DNA from: Mytilisepta virgata
Taxonomy: Eukaryota > Mollusca > Bivalvia > Mytilida > Mytilidae
Assembly (NCBI GenBank): GCA_028015205.1
Contig: CM051521.1
Coordinates: 122,892,614 to 122,956,613, forward strand
DNA length: 64,000 nucleotides
Direction: 5' to 3'
Positions within the stretch are counted from its first letter, which is position 1. Every line of letters begins with the position of its first letter. Shown here in pieces: positions 1 to 12,197 of this stretch. Below the pieces are notes generated by a model. The model saw nothing but the letters and a program-made list of their open reading frames with translations, was not told the DNA's origin and searched no databases. A program made the translations under genes and the position numbers.

Positions 1-589
1 TTCAGTGGAACTTTTAAATGCAGTATTTAAGCGTAAGTAAGTAATTTCCAGTTTGACCATTTACCATTTTTCCAAAAGACAAGAAAATAATTATTCAGAA
101 TAAAATGTTTTCTCTACCCTATGTCATTTTGGGCATGTAACCAGAAACACACATATTTCATTTTGGCCTTGGTTTAAAAAAAATATAGTACTAATTATCA
201 TGTACCAAAATGAAACAATCCTGAAAACAATCTCTTAATATGGAGTTATGGCCCTTGCACTTGCTCCAATCTCCATCAACCTGTAAAAATTGTCTTATTA
301 TGTACAAAGAAATATGAAGAATGAATTGAAACTGTTATACAATTTAATTTTGTTTAGAAAACATTCTGTTGTCACTGGTATCATTCCTTTCTGGAGATTA
401 ATATGCAACATATTCTTCTGCAAAATAGGGCAACATATAATATTAAGTTCTCACCTTTTTTTAAATCAGAGATAAAAAAAATAAAGGACATCTGAAGCCA
501 TAGATATTTGTTATCCCTGTGTAATATTTTCTGTTTAAAAAGATTATTCTAAAAGTTCTGAGACACTCAAGTTGGCTAGACTGCAAGGA

Positions 590-644
590 TTGATTGATTG
601 TTGTTTAACGCCGTAAGGACAGTATTGCAGCCATACCACGGCGA
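590..644 (-). mobile_element. 55-bp 5'-truncated SINE insertion
   Basis: A 13-bp duplication (tagactgcaagga at 577-589 and 645-657) encloses 55 bp whose minus strand ends in GGCGTTAAACAACAATCAAT, like the 3' end of the SINE at 25659. Only the 3' tail was inserted. Confidence 0.6.
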
Positions 645-657
645 TAGACTGCAAGGA

Positions 658-1622
658 AAAATAACTCCAAATAGGAGATTGTTGTCAAAATCATATTTTT
701 CAATATATAATTAAATTTTGACATTGATATTTTAGATTGCCATGAATTTTAATATTCTGCACCTAAAATTGGCTTGGTTTATTTGAAATGTAAATTCTCT
801 GCAAATCACGACAACAAGTTTTACAATATTTAACTCAACAATTACCTCCAGACACATCCACAAACATGAAAGCATTTGCACCGACAAGCACAGTCACAAA
901 AATATACAAATTCATAAGACAATTTCAAGTCGCGTCAATTTAAGACCTAAATTCCAATATGCAGCAATAATTAACAAATATATTGAAAAAATGAAAACTT
1001 AATTTGATGCAAAAACTTTTCTATTTATATTCTGAAGTGAAATAAAACTGCTATATGCTAAAAATGAATAAAATTGGAATGTATGGCACCGAAAAACAAA
1101 CCCCGAATATTTACACAGAATTGCATAGAACAAAGTGACATATCTACCTTGAAACTAAAGTAAGTCACTAAAATATTAGCTATACATGAAATAATGGGAT
1201 AGAAGTTAATGTTATCTAAATGCAATTTTTACATAGGATTATGTTATATGGACGTCTAACACAAATTTGAACATGCAACATAGAATCCTGTGTGCTTTGA
1301 GTGTGAAAATGTTTCTATCTTCATTTTACTTACTCTGCTCTTTAATGCACATATTACGGTTCCAAAAATAGTTTACATAATCATATTCATCCTTACATGT
1401 TTAAAGTGCGAGTCTAAACCATATATTTGCACTAGATATATTGAAATATCTAAAATTCAAGGAAAACTTTAGATGCAGATATTATGTCATCAAACATTTA
1501 TAGCTGGATTTGATTTAATTATTCCAGATTTGTTAAAAAAAAAAACACTATCAAAAAGCCAGAATTACTTATCGTTTAGTTTTTAATCCAATTTGACATT
1601 TTAAATTCTCCAAACAACAGCC
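658..1622. other. No gene seen
   Basis: AT-rich sequence with short meaningless open frames. No exon, repeat or RNA gene could be supported. The same holds for 1-576. Confidence 0.5.
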
Positions 1623-1903
1623 TTAAGGTGGTACCCAACACTTTCACTAAAATTAATTTGGCTCGTTTAATTTTCATAAAATTTTGACAAAGTATTTACT
1701 TTGACCCATTGACAAAAATTTTAAAATTTCAAAACATTTGAACCAACCAATTCATCAGAAAAATTACACTGATTGTATAGCAGTTTGACAAACACTAATA
1801 TTGATCATTGAAAAGCTTAATATTCCATTAACAACACAACGTTATTAAAACGTTTAGCTGATTTTACAGAGTTATCTCCCTGTAGTGTTAGGTACCACCT
1901 TAA
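1623..1903. mobile_element. TTAA-flanked MITE
   Basis: TTAA at both ends (1623-1626, 1900-1903) encloses 273 bp with inverted termini GGTGGTACCCAACACT and AGTGTTAGGTACCACC. TTAA target choice is typical of piggyBac-type transposition; there is no coding sequence. Confidence 0.7.
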
Positions 1904-2860
1904 TAGAATAAAAATGTAAAATAATCTAAGTCACTTTATAAATCAAGTTCCTTGTAAATACTGCACAATACTTCTACATACCGGTATATATTAATATTGT
2001 ATAGTTTGTACTAATATATCCCAACTTCTATCCCTAAAAGTATATATCCTGATAAATGGTGGCTATAAACAAAGCAAAAAAATCCAAATAAAGATAAAAT
2101 AATAGAAACAAATTCCTTACAATGATAGCACTCTTTATTGTCTTATTTAAAGTACCTGAAGTATACTTTATTTATTTCTGAAATATTCATCAGTTTTTAT
2201 TTAGTGCAAGTTATTTGTAAAAGTTACTGGGGCTTGGAAGGATCTTCCCAATTATATTGGATAAAATGTGAAAAAAATAATTTTGATGTGAAACCAATTG
2301 TTTGTAGTTAACAACTCAATAACATTTTGTCACTTAATCTGTCATTACAACCCAACAACATAACAGAGGATGCGGTAAGAACTAAACTGAAAAGAGGAAT
2401 AATTGTATCGGCTCTTTCAACAGCAATTTTTCAAACACAGAAAAAAGTTTTTTAAGCCTCTGGCACCCTATATATGTCTCAAGAATTACGATGTTCAACT
2501 AATGCCAGGAAGTTACTTAAAAACTGGGTTAAAAATATTTATCACCTGTCTATAGACGATATGGGTGCCAGATATAATGTTTCCGCCCAGTTAACTAAAG
2601 ATCCTACAAGAATTAAAAAATTGACTTGCTATTGTTATAGTATACCTCAGTACTAATATACAATAATTAATTACTCAATTATAAACATGTTTTACAGTAA
2701 TTATACACAGATTGATTAAATACTCCGATTTGTGTTTTATAATTTCTAAATCATTATTTCTATGTACATTTCATTTATTGGGTAACAATGGTATACATAA
2801 ATTGTAAAATGTTATAATACAAATGGTTCATTGACAAGCATTTTGATATGGAATGTTTAT
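1904..2860. other. 3' flank of Ly6 gene A
   Basis: No coding sequence supported. Around 2545-2590 the stretch gatatgggtgccagatataatgtttccgccc resembles 34730-34775 in intron 1 of gene C (gatttgggtaccagatataa), a possible old dispersed repeat. Confidence 0.4.
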
Positions 2861-5800
2861 TCACAAGAACTTGGCTAAATAAGTCATTATAACTACTGAT
2901 ACAGCTCCTAACAGACTTATCCTCAATCCCATGCCATTGTTACAGCTATTGCCTTCACAGTAGCAGATCTCACGGAAAACACCAATGGTATCCCATGACC
3001 ATAAACATCCCCAGGCCACACCTGAAATAAAACATTGCATGATCATATTAACTGATTACCATGTTTAGTATTGGGTGATTGGCACATACCCCATATTCTA
3101 TAATTTTCATATTTACAACTATGAATATCATTTAAAACAACTTGGGACAGAGTATTAAACCCAACAACTACAATTCTAATTTCTTAATTTTTTTCACATT
3201 TTTACTCTAATCATGTTATCCTAAAGTAATAAAAACAGTTATTACATTTCACCTATGTGCAGCAGAGTCTGGCCCTCATTTCACAAATGATTGTTATAAA
3301 ATAAAAATAAATAAATTAAAACAAACTAAAGTAATGAAACATTTTTAACATCCTAAGTTTTGTATGCAGAAGTGACCTCCAGTTATGTATTTTCTAAAAA
3401 TAAACGTAAAAAAAGTCTTCAAAAATTTAATTTAAAAAAAAATATATATTCTTTCTATACCTTGTTTCACAGAAATAATGCCCTTTTATTGTAAGATTAA
3501 GTCCTAAAAATAGATGAACTGTGCCTGTTATCTATGCCAAAAGCATGGGAAAGATCGCTCAACTTCCACTCAACTTGGACCTTGAGTTTCTCAATAATTG
3601 CACAGTAGATTTTAAATTCGCTCATTAGAAATGCTAAAAATCTTTAAAGAATGTATACACAAATTTACATATCTGACGGATTATGCATTTGCATTACAAG
3701 TGAAAGAACATACAACCAGGTAGAGATACCCACATTGCGAGTAGATTGATCATACTTGAAAAGGTGAGTGTGCACGTGTGTGTGTGTTTTCTAGGTTCTA
3801 TTCCAAAATATAATTATTACACCTACCTGAATCTGTCCTGGAACCACATCTTCTGGTGACCTTTTTCCATCCTCTCCCTATAAAAGCAGAATATTTAGTT
3901 TTCAAGTTTATTTTCTGAAAATTTCATTTCACCTTAGCATATAGAAAAATTACAACTTACATTTATTTTTCATTTAAAATCATTGTTTGTGTCAATTGTT
4001 TAGAGCAATCTATTACCACTGATTTAAGACTTTGGATCAATGCATTAGACCAAAACACAAATACCAATGTTTCTAATAAAATTAATGACATTATCTTATT
4101 GTTCTTACCCTGAACATTTTAGGACATTTTCCAGCTGTAATATATATATCATTTTATATCACAGATATGTACAAAAATTAATACCACACAGCTCACTAAA
4201 CATTTAAGTACACAATAACTGGAAAAAATTAAAACTCCTGCTTAAACTGACAAAGGGAGACAGTAATTTCTCATAATACTTACATCCAGGACTTTCCTGT
4301 GTAATTTTCATGCAGAACTGTCCAGGTGTGTGTGCCTCAAACCCATTACAATCAACAGGGGCATTTATACTCGTATCAAAGTGTTCATCAGATGGACACT
4401 GTCGACCATCTTCATTACTGTCACACTGGTAACATTCTACAGCTTCACCTGTTCAATAGGATTAAAATGTTATGTTAATCCCAATTTAAGATAGTTTTTG
4501 CCCACTGCTTTCTTTTTCTACATATACCCTGACATGTAACACAATGAAACTTTTATAGGTAATTTTTCATTTAACTTTTTAACATATATGTGAAACTGAT
4601 AAACTGAGTTTGGGGTTAGAAAAACATGTCTACCAAAGAATAATATGTTTTGACAACCTGTCAACAAATAAATTGTTCATTTATAAAATGAATAATTATT
4701 ACATACTGTTCATCTATAAAATAAATATACAACTCTGATGTGTCCAGAAAGTAATGCTGACAACAAGTATAAAAATTCATTATTATATAACTAGATAAAT
4801 CATGAGATTTTAACATTATCATTTTTGGGATTAACTATGGATAATAACTTTATTTGCACGAAAAAAAACCCTGTGGGGTTAGCAATACAAATATACACAT
4901 ATTACAGAATAAACAATAAAAACAAATTAAATGGAATACAACATGAATTAAGTGGTTTTATACTTGGAAAAAAAACGCTCTTTGGCACATCAGGGAGTGT
5001 TGCACATCCGTTTCCACTGATTTTAGAGATAATTCATAAACTCAGTAACTACATGTATTGTACAATTTTTATTTATTTCGTACATAAGAACTAATATTGG
5101 GATCCTTCCCAAAAAGATTTTGAACTATTACTTAGGTTATAACAAATTTGCAGGTGTTCAGGCCCATATCTACAAAAGTTCCTCTGATCAGAATTCAAAT
5201 ACAAATATTTTATTTCCAAATCAATGGGCCCTGAAAGGGCATTTGAATTATAATAAAACAGTATAAAGAGAAAGAAAAAAAGAAAGGCACTGAAAACATT
5301 ACAATTAGTCATCATTTTTTGACCATGTAATATTTTGTTTACAGTGTTTATCAACTACAATGTATACTTATTGTATTTATTTATCTACTTGTTAGATGCA
5401 AGCCTCACAGTTTATGTAAAATTTTTCAATTAGTACCCAGGTTGCAAGTTGATCTCTGTATGCATAAATGTGATTAACTTGAATACTCATCTGGAGTTAT
5501 GGCTTCAAAAATCTATAATAATTTATGCTTTTCTTAAATATGTTAAATGTTTCAAATTTCAGTCTGAAGTTGACTTTATCAGCAGTACCCTCTCAATTTC
5601 AGATTTATAATTCTAGACTTGTGATTCAATATACATGTATAGAATTTATTTTCTCAGTACAGATTTTCTGGCTAGCAACATGGAACTGATTCAAGCTTAT
5701 GTTAAAGCCATATAAGATAAAAGATAGTTTATCTCATAAATCACAGGGCTCATTACAAGCATATAATCACAAAATAAAAATAATAAAACCCTATCCCACA

Positions 5801-6281
5801 CACATACCACTATCATTCTATATTTCCCTTGAAATATTATTTCTAAAGTCCGAATAACCATTAATCATGTACAAATGAACCCACTTGGGTTTTGGCATTT
5901 ACAGGCTATAAAATTGTGAAAGGGAGAAAGGTTTTGAAATTTAAAATGATCCAAAATTTGATAGTATCTAGGCGTGGACATCATGGGGCAAGGTATTGCA
6001 TTTATATACAAACAGAAATAAATGGTGAGTTGAGTAAAAAAAACTCCATATAAACTTGCGGAAGTGAAAATTACAGGTAAACAAACCTGCATTTCTCTGA
6101 CGTGATAACTCATACAGGTAATCGTATGTATTGAAACGAATTTACTTTGTGCTTTTAGGTACATTGTGGAATTTATCTATTTCTCTGTGTCATAAGAAAT
6201 ATACAAACATATTTTACCTCTTCTAAATAATAATAAAAGCAGTAATAACATGGACCAGGTTATCCATAACCTGTCCATCAT
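2861..6281 (-). CDS. Ly6/uPAR (quiver/sleepless-like) protein, gene A
   Basis: Four coding exons on the minus strand: 6218-6281, 4284-4448, 3827-3877 and 2861-3021. All junctions are GT-AG and all introns are phase 1; the lengths (64+165+51+161) total 441 nt, giving 146 aa and a stop. The start ATG at 6281 opens a hydrophobic signal peptide (MMDRLWITWSMLLLLLLF). Exon 2 begins the mature chain with ECYQCDS. The chain has ten cysteines and ends the domain with ICYCEGNSCNN, the usual three-finger finish, followed by a hydrophobic C-terminus (about 20 aa) that fits a GPI-anchor signal or membrane tail. In Drosophila, quiver/sleepless proteins of this fold are GPI-anchored modulators of Shaker channels and nicotinic receptors; the role here is unknown. 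Paralogue of genes B and C but with an additional coding intron. An AATAAA overlaps the stop codon region (2856-2861 on the minus strand), so the 3' UTR may be very short or a further signal may be used. Untranslated exons were not resolved. Confidence 0.9.
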
Positions 6282-6490
6282 GGCGATTTCAAAAAGCCTC
6301 ACAGCGCCGTCTATCTAATTTACATATTTTCTTTGGACACCTGCTATCTGGTACCAGTAAAACTTGCATGGCGGATAAATTTAAACCGCGTTATTTATAT
6401 TATATGAACATTAGAACCTCAGACATACTACTTTATGAATATTTCTTCTTCCAATTATACCAACACGGATTTTTTTTATTATGGCCGATA

Positions 6491-6569
6491 CACAGACGCT
6501 TGTCTCAGAAAAAAAATCTTTTCACTTGGCATATATAGTAAATTTTTTTTCTGAGACAAGCGCCTGTGG
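6491..6569. repeat. Inverted repeat upstream of gene A
   Basis: cacagacgcttgtctcagaa at 6491 faces ttctgagacaagcgcctgtg at 6550-6569, about 28-nt arms with poly-A/T at the inner ends. About 200 bp upstream of the gene A start codon. Confidence 0.7.
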
Positions 6570-6739
6570 GCCGATACGTCTTTTCAAGGTATGACCGATG
6601 CATCCTATGGACGACGTGACAGTATGGCCGATGAGTGTGAAATCAAAGTTAAACTAAAAGCTCACAGTGTGAACGGCTTATTCTGTCGCTTGACTTATCA
6701 AAATAAACTACACGAGAGTCAATGATAAAATGAGTGACA

Positions 6740-7190
6740 TCCTCCCAAGTCAGGATCCACGCCGTGTCCTTGTTCGGCTGTGTCGTAATACGGCCGTAGG
6801 GACCTCACAAGTCAGCAGTACTGTGTTCTAGTGCGGTTAGAAATCCTTACAAGTCAATGGTACTGTGTCCTACGGCGGCGTGGAACTCTCACTAATCAGG
6901 GGTACTCTGCACTAGTTCGGACGTGGGACCCTTATAAGTCAGGTATACAGTGTCCTAGTTCAGACATGGGACCATCACAAGTCGGGGGTACAGTGTCCTA
7001 GTGCGGTGTGAAACACTCACTAGTCAGGTGTACTGTTCCCTAGTTCGGCCATGGGACTCTCAGAAGTCAGGGGTCGTGTGTCATAGTACAGCCGTGGGAC
7101 CCTCACAAGTCAGTGGTACTGTGTTCTACTGCGGTCAGGGATGGTTACAAGTAAGGGCTACTGTGTGCTAGTGTAGTCGCGGGACGTGTG
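6740..7190. repeat. 42-bp degenerate GC-rich minisatellite
   Basis: Units of about 42 bp starting caagtcag (6808, 6850, 6892 and onward) contain ggtactgtgtcctagtgcgg. About ten diverged copies, clearly richer in GC than the surroundings. Confidence 0.7.
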
Positions 7191-7309
7191 ATAGTCTGAC
7201 TTACTGTGAATTCAGTAATTTTTGTTCAGAACAATTTTCTTGGGTTCGGGGATATGCTCGTGGGATATAAATTTCGTGGACTTTAAATAAAAAAAATATT
7301 TAGATATAG

Positions 7310-7310
7310 T

Positions 7311-7349
<39 letters not shown>

Positions 7350-7350
7350 T
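7310..7350. repeat. (TTTA)n microsatellite
   Basis: About ten TTTA units; read on the minus strand it is the tail of the LINE fragment to its right. Confidence 0.85.
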
Positions 7351-7722
7351 TCAATAAATGCACAGTTATACCCGTAAAGGTTGATGGCATACATCAATAA
7401 GTCATATAGAAAATAAACAAATAAGCAATAAATCAATAACATTAAATTATATAGTATAAACTATGCCGTGAGTAGGAGGATCCACTCTCCTCAGCATTTC
7501 TAATGAATGGAACTGTAAGTTGCATAATTTGATATGAAGAAAGAAGTGTTTCTGTTTTTTTTTCTTATCAAAGTTTTTAAATTCTGGACATATATTATGG
7601 ATTTCAGTTTCTATATTTTGACAAAGAGATTTATATTTAGGACAAGTTATGAAAAAATGATTCTCATCTTCTAATTCTAAATTGCATTGTTTGCATATAC
7701 GGTTTTCCCGCTTTAATATTGA
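7310..7722 (-). mobile_element. 3' end of a LINE with (TAAA)n tail
   Basis: On the minus strand from about 7722 an open stretch reads RENRICKQCN, LELEDENHFFITCPKYKSLC and IETEIHNICPEFKNFDKK, a Cys/His pattern common at the C-terminus of mollusc LINE ORF2 proteins. The frame breaks at a run of T (about 7553-7562). A 3' UTR follows, then a (TTTA)n microsatellite at 7310-7350 on the plus strand, that is a (TAAA)n tail in the element's own direction. The copy is 5'-truncated to about 0.4 kb. Confidence 0.65.
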
Positions 7723-8176
7723 AATAGAAGACAGTTATTATCGTCGAAAGTGAAATTATTATAGACGCAAAACCAATTTCGAATCACCACAACACAACAT
7801 TGCAGGTCCCTTTAACATTATTCTTCCCTGTCAACAACGTTGTATGCACTAGTTTGAAGGTGCACATTCACCAAATGCCAAGCCAGTATCTTGAATTCCC
7901 AATAGTCTAGAAATTTTCTCTGAGTGAGGTGATCCGAATTTTTCTATTTAGTTGAGTTCTTAAATTCGTGAATTGATCTGTCCACGAAATCCACGAAAAC
8001 TGGTGTCCAACGAATTAGTGTTCCACAGTATATGATACACAGGGATGATACAGTATTTTGTTTCGACTTCTAATACTAGGCATTGAGGATAACTGATATG
8101 TCGTCACTAAAATCGAAAATATGTGAACATCTTGGACAATTGATATAATTGATATATCATGGAATATCAAAGAACT

Positions 8177-8421
8177 AAGGAGTATATCCCTCGTGCATAG
8201 CTCTGTCCTTAGAAAACCAAGGAGTATCTCCCTCGTGCATAGCTCTGTCCTTGGAAAACCAAGGAGTATATCCCTCGTGTATAGCTCTGTCCTTAGAAAA
8301 CCAAGGAGTATCTCCCTCGTGTAAAGCTCTGTCCTTAGAAAACCAAGGAGTATCTCCCTCGTGCATAGCTCTGTCCATAGAAAACCAAGGAGTATATCCC
8401 TCGTGTATAGCTCTGTCCTTA
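8177..8421. repeat. 42-bp minisatellite, near-identical units
   Basis: About 5.8 units of aaggagtatctccctcgtgc plus atagctctgtccttagaaaacc. As 42 is a multiple of 3 and no stop occurs, open frames arise on both strands; no gene is implied. Confidence 0.85.
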
Positions 8422-8735
8422 GATAGGTTTAGAATTTACATTTTTTTGTCATTTTGGCACTTGAATTTACTCTTAAACGTTTTGGGTTATTGTTTCAACA
8501 ATAGGCCTTGAGCACAACTAAAGGAGTTGTAAACAGACGAAATGTACACATTTTATGCATCACAATTGGTATCAAAGAATTCATGTAATATCTTACCTAA
8601 TTTTTTGTTTCATCTACAGTTGACATTGAGATTGTGACTTTAAGGATCATATTTGAGCTTCAGAAGACATCAGCATCCAATAAGACATTTTAACACATCA
8701 CTGACTAGGTTTATTATAACCTAGTATGATCTACA

Positions 8736-9026
8736 GGGGCCCCGACTTCTGGATATTTATTTCTTTTTTATTTTATTTTTTTTGTTGTCTTATTTCATAA
8801 TTTTTAATAAATATTTACTATAACAACGCAAATTATGCGTTTATTATCAATGTGCTTCCTTATACTAAATATGATTTTTTAGTATAAGGACGTGGATAGT
8901 GTATAGCACATTGATAATAAACGCAGAATATTCGTTCTTACAGCGAATATTTATTAAAAGTACTTATGGAATAAGACAACAAAAAAATAAAATAAAAAAG
9001 AAATAAATATCCAGAAGTCGGGCCCC
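8736..9026. mobile_element. 291-bp palindromic foldback MITE
   Basis: Begins ggggccccgacttctggata and ends tatccagaagtcgggcccc. The inverted arms extend almost to the centre (gcgtttattatcaatgtgct facing agcacattgataataaacgc; ccttatact facing agtataagg). No clear target duplication was found. Confidence 0.75.
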
Positions 9027-9195
9027 TATGAATAAAACGTGTAAAAAGAAAGGTCAACAGTGACATACCTATCAAATAACAGAACACTCAGCAAAAAATA
9101 TATAACAGCAACAGAAACAAACATAGAAGTCAACATAGCCTGTCTTGCATTGGTACAGATACCAAGTTGTCGCGGGGTTAAAAGCGGTTATGAAG

Positions 9196-9317
9196 GTTAT
9201 TTTAAAGGAATTTATCAATGTGTAAACTCGGGCGATTCACTCACAAACTAAATCTTTATGCAAAGTTTGTGAGTGATAAGCCCGAGTTTACACATTGATA
9301 AATTCCGTAAAAATAAC
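9196..9317. repeat. 122-bp inverted repeat
   Basis: Arms 9196-9245 and 9264-9317 pair through gtgtaaactcgggc and gcccgagtttacac, plus gttattttaaaggaatt and aattccgtaaaaataac. Hairpin or MITE-like; function not evident. Confidence 0.6.
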
Positions 9318-11517
9318 ATTTAGTACTTATAATTCCAAAGCAATGCAGAAATACATGAACTAGATGACGTCTTCCATTTGAAATGCATCCGTACGTATTC
9401 ATACGCACGACGCCATGAAAGGAATTTATCAAGTTATAAACTTTTTACCGGAATTTGCTGTAAGCCAATAAAATAACTGCATTTGGTGTTTTGAAAACAA
9501 CATTGGAATTATTAATAGCTAAACTTGTGTAATATGACATGATCGTAGCCAGGTTCTTACAGTGAGGTGACGTCAGTGAACCAAGGTAACCAATTCAATG
9601 AGTTGGAAATTATAGGCAATAGACAAACAGAAAACAAATACACTAATAATGGAACTGGCAAATAAATCAAAGAACTACTTCAATGGGTTACATTTTCTGC
9701 TAGTTTTACTTTGTAAACTTGTTTAGAGATGCACTCAGGCAAAAAAGGGTTACTCATGTCTATATTGCCTGCTTTACTGTCTTTGGTTACATGTATATTC
9801 ATCTCATCTTCTGAACAGATGTATGATATATCCTACTGAAAGGAAGCATCAATATTTTTTGTTCTTTGGATTTTTTTATGGCAAAAATAGGTGTGAGTGA
9901 GCGAAATTGTAATTTTTTTCTTCAGGATAGTTTTTTTTTCAGGCAAAGATCAAATTAACATGCAGCACATATTTTTAAACTAAGATTTTGCAAAAAAATT
10001 AAAAAATACTTATTTTGTACTAAATTTTAGGAGTGGCTGTACCATTTTTATTTTTAATTTCTTGAAAAATGAAGAATTAAGGGCGAATTTTCAGCATTTT
10101 TGCAAATTGAAGCAGCAAAAAAAAATTTTTTTAAATTTACAAAGTTCGAAAATAAGAGCGGCAAAATCCAAAGAACTAAAAATTTGGCATGGCCTAAGAT
10201 GGTATACGAGTGCTGGGGCCTTTGTACCAGACTTTGCATGGGCAATTCATTATGACTAATAACTTCATATTAAAATTAATTTTCTGTTTGTTATATTTAT
10301 CTATATTATATACCATCTTTTAAAACAGAAATTGGAAAATATTAATATGTTATGACAGAAACAAATGAGAGAAAGGGGCTTTACCTCTTATATAAAATGA
10401 ATGTTTTAACACATGTATCTTACCACTGTAAAATAATAATAACAACGCAAACATTTTCATAATGTATATTTATTAAATGGCAATATATACAGATGATATA
10501 AATGTTATATACAGAAAGGCACTATCTAATATTATTTGTATCAAAGTTCTGGAATAGTGAAAACATAATGGATAAAATACAAATAAAAAACTCCTGCAGT
10601 AAAATATACTTATTATACTCTAAATTCCTTTGATAATTGACTGTTAAAACTTCACTGAACCGTAAAATCAGATGAATTTAATGGCTGATATACTTAATAT
10701 ACTATATTACATTCAGAAACAAAATAGCATCTAAGTGAAATGGTATTTCCATTTAGAAAGATATGTAAAACAATTTCATTGCATGAAAAACTAGTGTCTC
10801 TGAAGCATGAATTGCTCACCTTGAACATTTATCTATATCCAACTGACCTAATCAACATATATTGACAACATTCATGACCGCTTGTTTCATATTAAGTATA
10901 TTCTAAATATTATGGTTAAACTGTGACAAAATAAACAACCAATTCACCCCCGCTCCACTTGCCTCCCTCCAATATTTCAAATGAAATTTTCAATTCATTT
11001 GCCAAAGCTGCTTTGTATTAAACAAAATTCTATAAGTCCATAATTATTAAACTGGTTTTCTATATAAAATTATTATCCTTGAAATTGTGAAATAAACTAT
11101 GTAAGGGTATTTTTGGGAATGTCCTTTGGAGCCATTTTTGGAAATTATAAGCCAAAATTAGGTTATTTTGGAATGTGGGATATTAAAGTTGATAATTTTT
11201 ATAATTGGCATGATTTTGAATATATTTTCTAACTGGGAATGTTCTTTTTACTGGACACAGAGGAATTGTAGAAAAATAAGAAATATTGGAATAATTAAAT
11301 AATTTCAGATTTAACTAAAAGTAAAATATTTTATGTACAAATATACATGAAAATATTAATTTACAGATGAATAGATGAAAATTTACCAATGAAACTGGAG
11401 TATAAACTTTATTTAAAAAATTACAAAATGATTTAACAATCATAAACAGTTTCTACATAAATCTTTATTATACAATTCATTCTGGAATTAAATATAGAAT
11501 ATGGTATAGATTTACTA
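9318..11517. other. Gene A-gene B intergenic, nothing recognised
   Basis: AT-rich sequence with homopolymer runs. The two overlapping open frames near 10060-10259 on opposite strands show no family resemblance. No RNA gene seen. Confidence 0.4.
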
Positions 11518-12000
11518 CAGTAGAATCTCGGTGGCTCGAACTCGGGTTGCTCGAACACCATTGAGTTCTAGACCCTTTAAGAAAGTCCAGTCATTTTTTC
11601 CATTATGTCAACGTAAATTAACTCTCGGTTTTTCGAAAACACTGATTTCTCGAATTCTCGAACTTTTTTTACAACAGTAAAATAATGTAATTTACTCCCA
11701 GTAACTCGAACACCATTTTTAATTGGCGTACGTGACAAATATCAATTAGTATGAAAAATCAGGTCAGATCATTGATTGACAAGGTGATTGTCAATTACAG
11801 GTCACTGATATTCCACTTGATGTTTATCCGTGATTTCTTATTATTATGGCCAAGATTTGATGAGTGGATGTTTTTTAACGATTGGATAAAAGGATGTTAA
11901 TTAAATTTTTTTAAAATTCGTAACTGAAAATTTTCAGGACTTCGATAGCTCGAACTAATTCTACAAACCCCTTCGATTTTGAGAAATCGAGATTCTACTG
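11518..12000. mobile_element. pogo/Tigger-like MITE
   Basis: 483 bp between TA dinucleotides (11516-11517, 12001-12002) with termini CAGTAGAATCTCG and CGAGATTCTACTG, the terminal motif known from Tigger/pogo elements. The interior has several ctcgaac repeats and no transposase. Confidence 0.75.
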
Positions 12001-12197
12001 TATGGCTATATACAAAAAGACCTTACAATCAGTTCTTTTTAGATAAGTAAATTAAAGAATTCATAATTCAGAAATCTGTGTCTCAATTTTGTCATATCTC
12101 AAAACCATTTCAAAAGCTTTTCTTTGCAAAGAGATTTTATTTATAATAACTGTCCAACAAAATTATTTTTTCATGAATATATGAAGTAATGGAAGAA

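Noticed and set aside
8175..8511. Repetitive open frames on both strands
   Set aside because: By-products of the 42-bp minisatellite; no start context, splice site or family resemblance.
10054..10259. Open frames on both strands
   Set aside because: Low-complexity AT-rich sequence with no recognisable protein features.
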